This document shows positions 6,056 to 13,954 of a stretch of 23,426 nt of DNA, one piece after another. This DNA is from G020348385 sp964580235. Its GTDB lineage: Bacteria > Acidobacteriota > Aminicenantia > Aminicenantales > Aminicenantaceae. The notes beneath the pieces were generated by a model. It worked only from the letters and a program-made list of their open reading frames with translations, ran no database searches and was not told the origin of the DNA. Position 1 is the first letter of the stretch; every line of letters begins with the position of its first letter. Both the position numbers and the translations under genes were made by a program. The stretch spans positions 1 to 23,426 of the forward strand of contig CAZOJY010000048.1 in the NCBI GenBank assembly GCA_964580235.1, read 5' to 3'.

Positions 6056-8221
6056 ATGTCGGACACAAAGAAAAAAGGCTCCCGTTTTGTTGCTGTAATC
6101 ATCATATTTCTTATCATTCTGTTTTTTACGATCGAATTCATCATCCGGGAAGCCCAAGAATTTTCCCCCACTTCGTTCACGAATATTCTTCTCAACTCAT
6201 TGCAGATTATCGTCCTCCTCATGTTCCTCATCCTGTTGTTTGTGCTGGGAAGAAATTTAGCTAAACTCTATCTGGAGAGAAAGAGAAAAGTCCTTGGCGC
6301 TCACTTCAAGACAAAACTCCTTCTCTTTTTTATCGCACTCTCCCTTATTCCTACACTGCTTCTTTTCTTTTTTGCCAGCGATCTCATCAGCAGAAACATC
6401 GAAACATGGTTTAAGACTCCGATAGACCGAATTTTAGATGATACCAAAAGTCTCACCGATGGGTTCTATGCCAACGGAGAAGAGATCACTCTTCACTATG
6501 CCAAACAACTTAGCACAGCCATCCAGAAACAGAATCTTATCGACCTCAACCGGAGACTTCCGCTGATGGAATTTGTTCGGAACAAACTGACAGAATACAA
6601 GCTGGATGAAATCGGGATTTTTGTTGCCGATGAAGAGCTTTTCACCTATCTCAATCCCGATCTCCCCTTCCAATACTACAGAGATATCAAAACCAATCTG
6701 GTGAAGAGAGCTCATCTCGGAGAATCCATCAGCAGTATTGATCCAATGGGAAATGGAGAAATGATCCGGGGAGGGAGCTCATTCAACATCCTGAATGGGG
6801 AGAATGTGCTGGTTGTAACAGGAAAATTTCTTCCTCAAAACTATGCAGAAAAGATCAATAATATCTCTGCCTATGTCCAGAGATACAGCCAATTAAAAAT
6901 CCAAAAAAACCCTGTCAAGGCGTTTTACTTCATCACGCTAATATTTATAACTCTTCTGATAATCTTCGCGGCAAGCTGGATCGGATTCCATATTGCTAGA
7001 GGAATTACAGTGCCGATTGAAAAGCTTGCCCATGCCACAAAAGAGGTCGGAAGGGGTAACCTAAAGGTCCAAGTCGAAGATCCAGCTTCAGACGAACTCG
7101 GGATTCTGATCGACTCTTTTAACCAGATGATTTCTGATTTAAACGAAAGTCAGCATAACATCGCACAAAAAACTGCCGAACTGGAAGGACGAAAACAATA
7201 TATCGAAACAATACTGAACAACATCACTACAGGTGTTATTACTCTGGATGCACAAGGCACCCTCACAACTATGAATCCCACGGCCCGGAATATGCTCGGC
7301 CTTAAACAGAGAAATTTAATCGGGAGGAATTTTAAGAATGTGCTTGAGGACGAAAAATATGGAGAAATCGTTCAAAACATCGAGCGCGGGCTCCAGAAAA
7401 AGCACAAAGTCTCAGATAAAGAAATAAATATCCACTTCAGTGCTCAGAATGTCACGCTGGCTATGACTTTATCCCCGTTGAGAAAAACCAACTCAGAATT
7501 CTCAGGCATGATAGTTGTGCTTGATAACCTGACTCAACTCATCAAAGCCCAAAAAATTTCTGCTTGGAAAGAGATTGCCCAACGTGTTGCCCATGAGATC
7601 AAAAATCCGCTCACTCCGATCCAGCTCTCGGCAGAAAGGATCATCAAGAATTTAAAAGCCAAAAAGAGCCGTTCCAGTGAAATCATCGAAGAAGGCGCAA
7701 ATACCATTGTTCAGGAAGCGAGCACGATAAAATCGCTCGTGGATGAATTCTCAAATTTTGCTCGCATGCCCAACATCCGTCTCCAATCTGCCGACCTTCA
7801 CTTAATCGTAGAACAAACAATATCTTTATTCACAGGGATATTCTCTGAGATAGAATTCGAAACGGAATTTTCCCCCAATATCCCCTCTCCCCTTATGATT
7901 GATCCTGATCAAATGCGGCGGGTTTTTATCAATCTGATCGACAATGCCATCGACGCAATGAACAAAAAGGGTAAAATCCGGATAAAGACTTCATTTGACA
8001 AGATTCAGCAAAGGGTGTACATAGAAATCGCCGATTTTGGACCAGGGATCCTGCAAAAAGAAAGAGAAAGGTTATTCCATCCCCATTATTCAACAAAAAA
8101 GAAAGGCACAGGTCTCGGACTGGCTATTGTCAATCAAGTCGTCAGTGAGCATAATGGTTCCATAGATGTAGAAGCCAATAGGCCCCACGGCGCAAAATTT
8201 ATTATTCAGATACCAACATGA
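6056..8221 (+). CDS. ntrY: NtrY-like membrane sensor histidine kinase
   Basis: A 721-aa sensor kinase with NtrY layout. Three hydrophobic segments lie at about 11-31, 44-66 and 87-107. A sensor region of about 180 residues follows, outside the membrane, then a fourth TM at 289-313 and HAMP to about 365. A PAS domain spans about 382-490, and the HisKA domain carries H513 in VAHEIKNPLTP. The HATPase has the N box (INLIDNAIDAM), ADFGPGI and GTGLGLAIV. The reading frame stays open for 79 codons upstream inside rodZ. The ATG at 6056, 10 bp after the rodZ stop, is preferred because the earlier part would be an out-of-frame copy of rodZ. Its 3' end overlaps the regulator by 4 nt (ATGA). The signal sensed is unknown; family members respond to nitrogen or redox state. 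Confidence 0.88.
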   Translation: MSDTKKKGSRFVAVIIIFLIILFFTIEFIIREAQEFSPTSFTNILLNSLQIIVLLMFLILLFVLGRNLAKLYLERKRKVLGAHFKTKLLLFFIALSLIPTLLLFFFASDLISRNIETWFKTPIDRILDDTKSLTDGFYANGEEITLHYAKQLSTAIQKQNLIDLNRRLPLMEFVRNKLTEYKLDEIGIFVADEELFTYLNPDLPFQYYRDIKTNLVKRAHLGESISSIDPMGNGEMIRGGSSFNILNGENVLVVTGKFLPQNYAEKINNISAYVQRYSQLKIQKNPVKAFYFITLIFITLLIIFAASWIGFHIARGITVPIEKLAHATKEVGRGNLKVQVEDPASDELGILIDSFNQMISDLNESQHNIAQKTAELEGRKQYIETILNNITTGVITLDAQGTLTTMNPTARNMLGLKQRNLIGRNFKNVLEDEKYGEIVQNIERGLQKKHKVSDKEINIHFSAQNVTLAMTLSPLRKTNSEFSGMIVVLDNLTQLIKAQKISAWKEIAQRVAHEIKNPLTPIQLSAERIIKNLKAKKSRSSEIIEEGANTIVQEASTIKSLVDEFSNFARMPNIRLQSADLHLIVEQTISLFTGIFSEIEFETEFSPNIPSPLMIDPDQMRRVFINLIDNAIDAMNKKGKIRIKTSFDKIQQRVYIEIADFGPGILQKERERLFHPHYSTKKKGTGLGLAIVNQVVSEHNGSIDVEANRPHGAKFIIQIPT

Positions 8222-9579
8222 TTAAAGATAAGATTCTTGTGATCGATGATGAGGCAGGGATAAGGTCTTCTCTGAAAGGGATCCTCGAAGATGAAGGATT
8301 TGCTGTCACAACAACGGAGACAGGAGAGGCAGGTCTTGATATCTTAAAAAACGAAAATTTTGATCTAGTTCTTCTCGATATTTGGCTGCCACAAATGAGT
8401 GGTCTCGATGTCCTGGCAAAAATAAAAACTGAAGAAGATAATTATCAGGTGGTCATGATTTCAGGACATGGATCGATTGCCACAGCTGTTAAAGCCACAA
8501 AGCTGGGCGCATTTGACTTTTTAGAAAAGCCTTTATCCCTGGAAAAAGTGGTCTTGACTATTAAAAACGCTCTGCGCCAAAAAAAGCTTGAAGAAGAGAA
8601 TATCCACCTGCGGGAGAGGGTAAAGGGAAAATACCATCTTATCGGAGAAAGCCCTGCCATCCAAAAATTGAAGAACGAGATAAATTTGGCGGCCCCCACC
8701 AATGGCCGCGTGCTAATATACGGAGAAACCGGGACGGGAAAGGAACTCATTGCCCGCCTCATCCATCAGCAAAGTCCCAGAAGGCACAAACGATTTATTC
8801 AAATCAATTCTGCTGCTATTCCCGATGATCTGATCGAAAGCGAATTATTCGGCATGGCAGGAAAAGATAAAAGTGAGGCAGACAGGGGAAAAAAAGGGAA
8901 AATCCTTCTTGCGGATGGAGGCACACTCTTTCTGGATGAAATAGGAGAAATGAGCCTCAAAACCCAGTCAAAACTAGTTCGCTTCATCGAGAGCCGGAAG
9001 TTCGAACCTCTAGGATCATCGGAATCCATCTTTTCAGATGTCCGATTGATTGCATCGACACAGATAAATCTAAGAGAACATATAGCTGCTTCAAAATTCA
9101 GAGAAGACTTATTTTTCAAGCTCAATATCATCCCGATGGTTATTCCCCCCTTAAGGGAACGAAAAGAAGATATTCCATTGTTGATTGGATATTTTTTGAC
9201 ATACTTCGCAAAAGAGTATGGAAAAAAACAAAAAACCATGGATGATGAAGCCATGAAAGCCTTTATCAATTATTCCTGGCCTGGGAATGTTAGCGAGCTT
9301 ATCAATGTGATTGAGAGATTCGTTATCATGGTACAAGAAAAGGAAATAAAATCAATCCATCTTTCTCTTCTTGTGGAACCGATCGAGGCCCAATTCATAT
9401 CGACCGTGGAAGAGAGTCAATCCCTCGGCCAGGCCAAGGAACAGTTTGAAAAAGAGTATATCCACAAAGCTCTGCTCAAGAATAATTGGGATATTCCGAA
9501 AGCGGCATCCGAACTTAAGCTCGATAAAAGACTCCTGGAAGAAAAAATCCAGGGGCTGGGAATCTCCTTTGTCGGCTGA
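8218..9579 (+). CDS. ntrX: NtrX-like response regulator lacking the GAFTGA loop
   Basis: A 453-aa NtrC-family regulator. The receiver domain (1-120) has D10, D11, phospho-acceptor D54, S82 and K104. The AAA+ domain has Walker A GETGTGKE (169-176) and Walker B LFLDE (237-241). A Fis-type helix-turn-helix lies at about 422-449. The sigma54-contact motif GAFTGA, expected after ELFG, is replaced by a lysine-rich stretch at 213-228. The second arginine-finger position is K301, and the sensor-II GNVREL motif reads GNVSEL (S359). It therefore probably binds DNA and receives phosphate from the upstream kinase without activating sigma54 polymerase. It overlaps that kinase gene by 4 nt. Confidence 0.88.
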   Translation: MIKDKILVIDDEAGIRSSLKGILEDEGFAVTTTETGEAGLDILKNENFDLVLLDIWLPQMSGLDVLAKIKTEEDNYQVVMISGHGSIATAVKATKLGAFDFLEKPLSLEKVVLTIKNALRQKKLEEENIHLRERVKGKYHLIGESPAIQKLKNEINLAAPTNGRVLIYGETGTGKELIARLIHQQSPRRHKRFIQINSAAIPDDLIESELFGMAGKDKSEADRGKKGKILLADGGTLFLDEIGEMSLKTQSKLVRFIESRKFEPLGSSESIFSDVRLIASTQINLREHIAASKFREDLFFKLNIIPMVIPPLRERKEDIPLLIGYFLTYFAKEYGKKQKTMDDEAMKAFINYSWPGNVSELINVIERFVIMVQEKEIKSIHLSLLVEPIEAQFISTVEESQSLGQAKEQFEKEYIHKALLKNNWDIPKAASELKLDKRLLEEKIQGLGISFVG

Positions 9580-9683
9580 ATCCCTGAAATATTTATAGAT
9601 ACTGCCGATGCCATCCCTCATTTACAAGAATATCATTTTTTTGAATTTAAGCATACATTACAGCAAATGCTTCTAAAAAGAAA

Positions 9684-9712
9684 TAGACCACGCCTTTTCT
9701 GCTTGTTATAAT
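9684..9712 (+). promoter_or_regulatory. Promoter of the AGCS symporter gene
   Basis: TAGACC (9684-9689), 17 bp, exact TATAAT (9707-9712). Transcription would start near 9719, about 31 nt before the ATG. A second weak box, GATAAT, lies at 9735-9740 without a good -35. Confidence 0.5.
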
Positions 9713-9750
9713 AAGAAAAAATTTTTTGACTTTGGATAATCGGAAATAAA

Positions 9751-11097
9751 ATGGAAGGTCAACTGCTTTCAATCCTAACCCTAATCAGAGACTACATTTG
9801 GGGTCTACCTCTTATCATTCTTTTGGTAGGAACTGGCATATATCTCACCATACGGTTGAGAGGACTTCAACTTAGAGGCCTCTTTTACTCCCTTTATCTT
9901 GCTTTTATCAAAAGAAAAGAGGACGATCAGCAAAAGGGTGACATTTCCCATTTTCAAGCACTCATGACAGCCCTTGCAGCGACGGTTGGAACGGGAAATA
10001 TTGTTGGTGTTGCCATCGCCATTGTTATGGGAGGTCCAGGGGCTCTTTTCTGGATGTGGGTCACAGGTCTTTTTGGAATGGCCACTAAATATTCTGAGGC
10101 TGTCTTGGCCATTAAATACAGAGAAAAAGACAAATTCGGGACCATGAGTGGTGGTCCGATGTACTACCTCTCGAAGGGTTTAAAAGTAAAATGGCTTGGT
10201 GCACTTTTTGCTGTGTTTGCTTTTCTGGCTGCCTTTGGAATCGGGAATATGGTTCAGTCCAACTCTGTTGCCGACTCTGTGAAAACGTCTATGGGAATCC
10301 CCTATTGGGTAACAGGACTCATTCTCGCTGCCTTTACTGCCATGGTTGTTCTCGGGGGAATCAAAAGCATTGCCAGGGTCACCCAGGTTCTCGTTCCCAT
10401 AATGATAATCGTGTATGTCGCTGGTGCTTCTATCATCCTGATCATGAAAATTACAGCTATTCCTCAGATATTCGCCCTGATCTTTAGATCGGCCTTCACG
10501 CCCACGGCTGCTACTGGAGGTTTTTTAGGTGCTACGGTCATGCACACAATCCGCATGGGCGTGTCCAAAGGCGTATTTTCCAACGAATCTGGACTTGGTT
10601 CGGCTCCGATAGCAGCCGCGGCAGCCAAAACGCCTAATCCGGTCAAACAGGCCCTGGTTTCTATGACTCAAACCTTCATCGATACCCTTGTAGTCTGCAC
10701 GATGACCGGAATTGTGATCATATCCTCAGATCTTTGGACTTCTGGATATAAAGGTGCGGAACTAACGACTCTCGTGTTCGACAGCTTCCTTCCCGGAGGA
10801 TTAGGCGGATTTATTGTGACGGCAAGTTTGATATGTTTTGCCTATTCTACAATTTTGGGTTGGTGTTATTACGGCGAAAAATCCATCGAATATTTATTCT
10901 CAGAAAGAGCAGTCAAAGGTTACCGCATCATTTTCGTTATTTTTGTCGCAATCGGAGCAATGTTGAAGCTCGAGATCGTCTGGAGAGTCTCGGATATCAT
11001 GAACGGGATGATGGCTTTCCCCAATCTGGTTGGCCTAATAGGACTCAGCAGTGTGATCGCTCTAGAAACGAACAAGTATTTCTATAACAAAACATAA
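9751..11097 (+). CDS. Sodium:alanine/glycine symporter (AGCS family)
   Basis: A 448-aa inner-membrane amino-acid/cation symporter of the AGCS (alanine or glycine:cation symporter) family. About ten hydrophobic segments are visible. Family-typical stretches include ALAATVGTGNIVGVA (about 74-88), GGPGALFWMW (93-102), TKYSEAVLA, and GTMSGGPMYYL. The loop GVFSNESGLGSAPIAAAAA (about 274-292) is strongly AGCS-like. Length matches the family (440-480 aa). It has its own promoter and no tight neighbour: rather weak ribosome site upstream, 160 bp to mgtE downstream. Alanine or glycine as substrate is family knowledge; the exact substrate cannot be read from the sequence. Confidence 0.94.
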   Translation: MEGQLLSILTLIRDYIWGLPLIILLVGTGIYLTIRLRGLQLRGLFYSLYLAFIKRKEDDQQKGDISHFQALMTALAATVGTGNIVGVAIAIVMGGPGALFWMWVTGLFGMATKYSEAVLAIKYREKDKFGTMSGGPMYYLSKGLKVKWLGALFAVFAFLAAFGIGNMVQSNSVADSVKTSMGIPYWVTGLILAAFTAMVVLGGIKSIARVTQVLVPIMIIVYVAGASIILIMKITAIPQIFALIFRSAFTPTAATGGFLGATVMHTIRMGVSKGVFSNESGLGSAPIAAAAAKTPNPVKQALVSMTQTFIDTLVVCTMTGIVIISSDLWTSGYKGAELTTLVFDSFLPGGLGGFIVTASLICFAYSTILGWCYYGEKSIEYLFSERAVKGYRIIFVIFVAIGAMLKLEIVWRVSDIMNGMMAFPNLVGLIGLSSVIALETNKYFYNKT

Positions 11098-11201
11098 CCC
11101 CCCCCTTTTCTTTTCCTCGACATCGTACCAGAAATCATCTCTAATTCCTCCAAAATTGTGACAAAGGAACGGGCAAGTTGAAAAGGAGGCCATCTTTTCA
11201 A

Positions 11202-11230
11202 TTTACACCTGAAATTTTTTGTGCTATCGT
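11202..11230 (+). promoter_or_regulatory. Promoter of mgtE that fixes its start codon
   Basis: TTTACA (11202-11207), 17 bp, TATCGT (11225-11230). The in-frame ATG at 11219 lies inside the promoter spacer, so translation must begin downstream, at the ATG at 11258 with GAGAG ahead of it. The leader is only about 20 nt, too short for a Mg2+-sensing riboswitch. Confidence 0.5.
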
Positions 11231-11257
11231 GATTGGCATAAACTTAAGAGAGATGAA

Positions 11258-12619
11258 ATGAAGATCGATGCACTGCGATTGGTCATCAGCTCGGCGCGGA
11301 AGTTTATCAACATGGGAGCCCTTTCCCGCCTGTGGAATCTAGTGAGAAACCTGCACGCTGCTGACATAGCATCTTTGATGAATCACTTGATTACCAGAGA
11401 GAAACTCATTCTTTTAAAGACCATCAATAAAAATGACAAAGAAAAGGGAGGCGAGGTCCTGAGCGAGCTCGTTCCAGAAGATGCAGCAGACCTGCTAAAA
11501 GAGCTGCCGGTCGAACAGATTTCTGAGGTCCTCCAAGAAATTGCTCCTGACGACGTGCCGCCCATCCTTCAGCAATTGCCTGATGAAATGCAGAACGCTG
11601 TTCTTGCAGCCATGGAAAAGAAGCCTTCCGAGGATGTGAAAGAGCTGCTTCTGTACGAAGAAGAAACCGCGGGCCGAATCATGTCTCCCAATTTTTATGC
11701 CCTGAACGAAAACACCAACGTCTCGGATGCCATCACGGCTATGCAGTTGGAAGGCGATGTGGAGTCTGCGTTTTATCTATATGTCATTGATGATCAGGAA
11801 CGGCTCAGAGGTGTGGTCTCATTGCGCCAACTTCTTTTTGCCCGTCCCAATACTCCTCTAAAAAATATCGTGACGAAGGAGATCATCAGCGTCCATACAG
11901 AAACCGACCAGGAAGTTGTAGCGCGCAATGTCGCAGCATATAATCTTGTCGCTATTCCGGTTGTGGACTCAAATAATAAGCTTGTCGGAGTGGTGACAGT
12001 CGATGATGTGATCGATGTTATCGATAAGGAAGCCACTGAGGACATGTATAAGATGGTTTCACTAGATACCTCGGACAGAATACAAGACAGCGCTTTTTCT
12101 TCGATTAAAAAAAGGCTTCCTTTCCTCCTTTTCAGCCTATTGACCGCTTCTTTAGCTCCATGGGTTATTAAACACTTCACGGGCACCATCGAAAAGGCAG
12201 TCCAATTGGCCGTTTTCATGCCTCTTGTTGCAGCCCTTGGGGGAATCGCCGGAAACCAGACCATCGCGATAATTGTACGGGAAATCGCAATTGGACAAAT
12301 TAACTGGATATCAGCCAAAAAAGCCCTTTTTAAAGAACTCTTGGTTGGGATCGGAAATGGCCTCGTCATCGGCTCCATTCTAGGCTTGGTGTCCTACGCG
12401 CTGATCAACAATCCCTATTTTGGGCTAGTGTTGGGACTGGCCATTATCGTCAACCTGTTCATCGCTGCTCTGGTAGGAACTCTTATTCCTCTAGTTTTAA
12501 AACTAATCCATCTTGATCCAGCCCTCGGTTCGGTCAACCTTCTCACTATGTGCACAGATTCAATAGGATTTCTGACTTTTCTCGGACTCGGAACGCTGTT
12601 CTTGACTTATCTCGCATAA
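11258..12619 (+). CDS. mgtE: Magnesium transporter MgtE
   Basis: A 453-aa Mg2+ channel/transporter. Domains in order are a helical MgtE N-domain (about 25-130, with PEDAADLLKELP and PDDVPPILQQLP repeats), two CBS domains (about 130-255, with ETAGRIMSP and GVVTVDDVIDVID), and a connecting plug helix. A membrane domain from about 280 holds five hydrophobic segments. The Mg2+-path region reads DPALGSVNLL...TDSIGFLTFLGL, retaining the conserved aspartate of the pore. The start is set at 11258 rather than 11219 because of the promoter position. The recO gene begins 7 bp after the stop, so the two are probably co-transcribed. Low Mg2+ gating by the N and CBS domains is family knowledge. Confidence 0.93.
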   Translation: MKIDALRLVISSARKFINMGALSRLWNLVRNLHAADIASLMNHLITREKLILLKTINKNDKEKGGEVLSELVPEDAADLLKELPVEQISEVLQEIAPDDVPPILQQLPDEMQNAVLAAMEKKPSEDVKELLLYEEETAGRIMSPNFYALNENTNVSDAITAMQLEGDVESAFYLYVIDDQERLRGVVSLRQLLFARPNTPLKNIVTKEIISVHTETDQEVVARNVAAYNLVAIPVVDSNNKLVGVVTVDDVIDVIDKEATEDMYKMVSLDTSDRIQDSAFSSIKKRLPFLLFSLLTASLAPWVIKHFTGTIEKAVQLAVFMPLVAALGGIAGNQTIAIIVREIAIGQINWISAKKALFKELLVGIGNGLVIGSILGLVSYALINNPYFGLVLGLAIIVNLFIAALVGTLIPLVLKLIHLDPALGSVNLLTMCTDSIGFLTFLGLGTLFLTYLA

Positions 12620-12626
12620 ACCCTCG

Positions 12627-13358
12627 ATGTCACTGGAACAATCCGAAGCTTATATTCTGAGAACATTCCATGTAGGAGAACAGGACAAAATTGTTATTTT
12701 TTTCACCAAAGATAAAGGAATAGCAAGAGGGATAGCAAAGGGAGCGAGGAAATTTGGCAACCGCTTTGGGAGCGGCCTGGAACCCCTTTCCCGCGTCAAA
12801 CTTCATTATTATGAAAAGGAACACAAAGATCTGGTCATCTTGAACAACTGTGACCTCATAGAGTCCAACTTTGACCTTCAGAGAAATGTGGATAGAGCAT
12901 TTATGCTCAGCTACTTTTCCGAACTCATCGAAGAATTTTTTCCCCAAAGGGAAAAAGACGACATTCTTTTCCGCCTATTAAATTCAACTCTCAAAGCCAT
13001 GAAAGCCGGTAGCGATCTGGATTTTTTGGGGGCCTATTTTGAAGTCTGGATCCTCAAAATCAACGGTTTTTTACCGAGCTTTCATAAGTGCCGCAGATGC
13101 CGGAAAGAAATCGTGAACTCAGCATGGCTCTCTTCAAAAAAAGACGGGGTGTATTGCTCAGCTTGTGCCTTTCATAAAAAAGAGAAAATTCAACCGGAGC
13201 TGAATGCTTTCCTCCGGTGGGTGAAAAAAAATCCTCCTGCTCAACAGTCTGAATTGCCCATAGAAGTAGAAAAACTAAAGGCGATTCGCAAAACTCTGCA
13301 AGGAATCATCGTCTATCATATGGAAAAGGAACCCAAAAGCCTCCGCTTCATCAAATAA
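12627..13358 (+). CDS. recO: DNA repair protein RecO
   Basis: A 243-aa recombination mediator of the RecFOR pathway, which loads RecA on single-stranded gaps. The N-terminal OB fold is clear (EAYILRTFHVGEQDKIVIFFT, then GIARGIAKGARK). A helical domain follows with LSYFSELIEEFF. A C-terminal zinc finger has C155 and C158 (CRRC) and C177 and C180 (CSAC). Length is typical (about 240 aa). No Shine-Dalgarno site is visible in the 7-nt gap after mgtE, so translation may depend on coupling to that gene. Confidence 0.92.
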   Translation: MSLEQSEAYILRTFHVGEQDKIVIFFTKDKGIARGIAKGARKFGNRFGSGLEPLSRVKLHYYEKEHKDLVILNNCDLIESNFDLQRNVDRAFMLSYFSELIEEFFPQREKDDILFRLLNSTLKAMKAGSDLDFLGAYFEVWILKINGFLPSFHKCRRCRKEIVNSAWLSSKKDGVYCSACAFHKKEKIQPELNAFLRWVKKNPPAQQSELPIEVEKLKAIRKTLQGIIVYHMEKEPKSLRFIK

Positions 13359-13454
13359 CCTGAATTATTTATACAAATTGCTAATATCATCCTCCATATT
13401 TAAAACATGTAAAAACTACAGAGGGAAAATTGAGGGGATGGGAAGGATCGTCCG

Positions 13455-13706
13455 GTGAAGAATAAAGAGGCGCAGGAAAAAGAATCCCTGCAACGGGCAA
13501 ATCAAGGTCAGAAACAGCAGTCCAGGTTTACAAAAGTCTTGCTAGATATCGAAGTCTTCTTGGATAAATACAGAAGCCATTCAGAAAAAAGCAATTTGCT
13601 CGGCGCTCTTATCCCAGGGCAACATAATCTTCAGGACATCCGAAGAGAGACAGAAGCCCGATTTAGAAAGAGAGCCAGGCTACCAGGAGAGGTTTATCCG
13701 ACATAA
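13455..13706 (+). CDS. Hypothetical protein, possible 5' part of a broken gene
   Basis: An 83-aa ORF with GTG start and a good ribosome site GGAAGGA 7 nt upstream. The product is hydrophilic, rich in K, E, Q and R, with no recognised domain. The central part (FTKVLLDIEVFLDKYRSH) could be helical. It ends at a TAA (13704-13706). The same reading frame reopens and continues to 13934, so both pieces could be one 159-residue gene interrupted by a stop. No family was recognised. The ribosome site is the best evidence that it was or is translated. Confidence 0.35.
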   Translation: MKNKEAQEKESLQRANQGQKQQSRFTKVLLDIEVFLDKYRSHSEKSNLLGALIPGQHNLQDIRRETEARFRKRARLPGEVYPT

Positions 13707-13736
13707 GGCAGAACATCGAGCTCGCCGAGAGAGGGT

Positions 13737-13934
13737 GTGACCTCTTCGCTCACTTTGAACGCGAATGGAGAACAAATCGGTATCATATTTGACATGACAT
13801 ACGAAAGTGTCGCGGGAGATTACTATGTTATTCCCGAACTTCAGCGGACAATCAGTGTGGATATTCGATACGTGCTTTTTATCACAGAAAAATTCTCAGG
13901 AGCCACTCATATCATCAAAGAATTAGGCCTATAA
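13737..13934 (+). CDS. Hypothetical protein, possible 3' part of a broken gene
   Basis: A 65-aa ORF in the same frame as the ORF ending at 13706, starting at a GTG preceded by GAGAGAGG. The product has a beta-rich look: LTLNANGEQIGIIFDM, then DYYVIPELQRTISVDIRYVLFITEKF, and ends ATHIIKELGL. No family was recognised. Because only one in-frame stop separates it from the preceding ORF, it may be the C-terminal half of one decayed gene rather than an independent protein. Confidence 0.35.
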   Translation: MTSSLTLNANGEQIGIIFDMTYESVAGDYYVIPELQRTISVDIRYVLFITEKFSGATHIIKELGL

Positions 13935-13954
13935 ACAAGATTATTCACACGATT

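Noticed and set aside
9580..9683. Terminator after the ntrX-like gene
   Set aside because: No GC-rich stem followed by T-run was found; only AT-rich sequence.
11219..11257. N-terminal extension of mgtE from the ATG at 11219
   Set aside because: The -35/-10 promoter at 11202-11230 covers this ATG, and the extension has no ribosome site.
11098..11257. Mg2+-sensing riboswitch before mgtE
   Set aside because: The predicted leader is only about 20 nt, too short for an M-box or similar structure.
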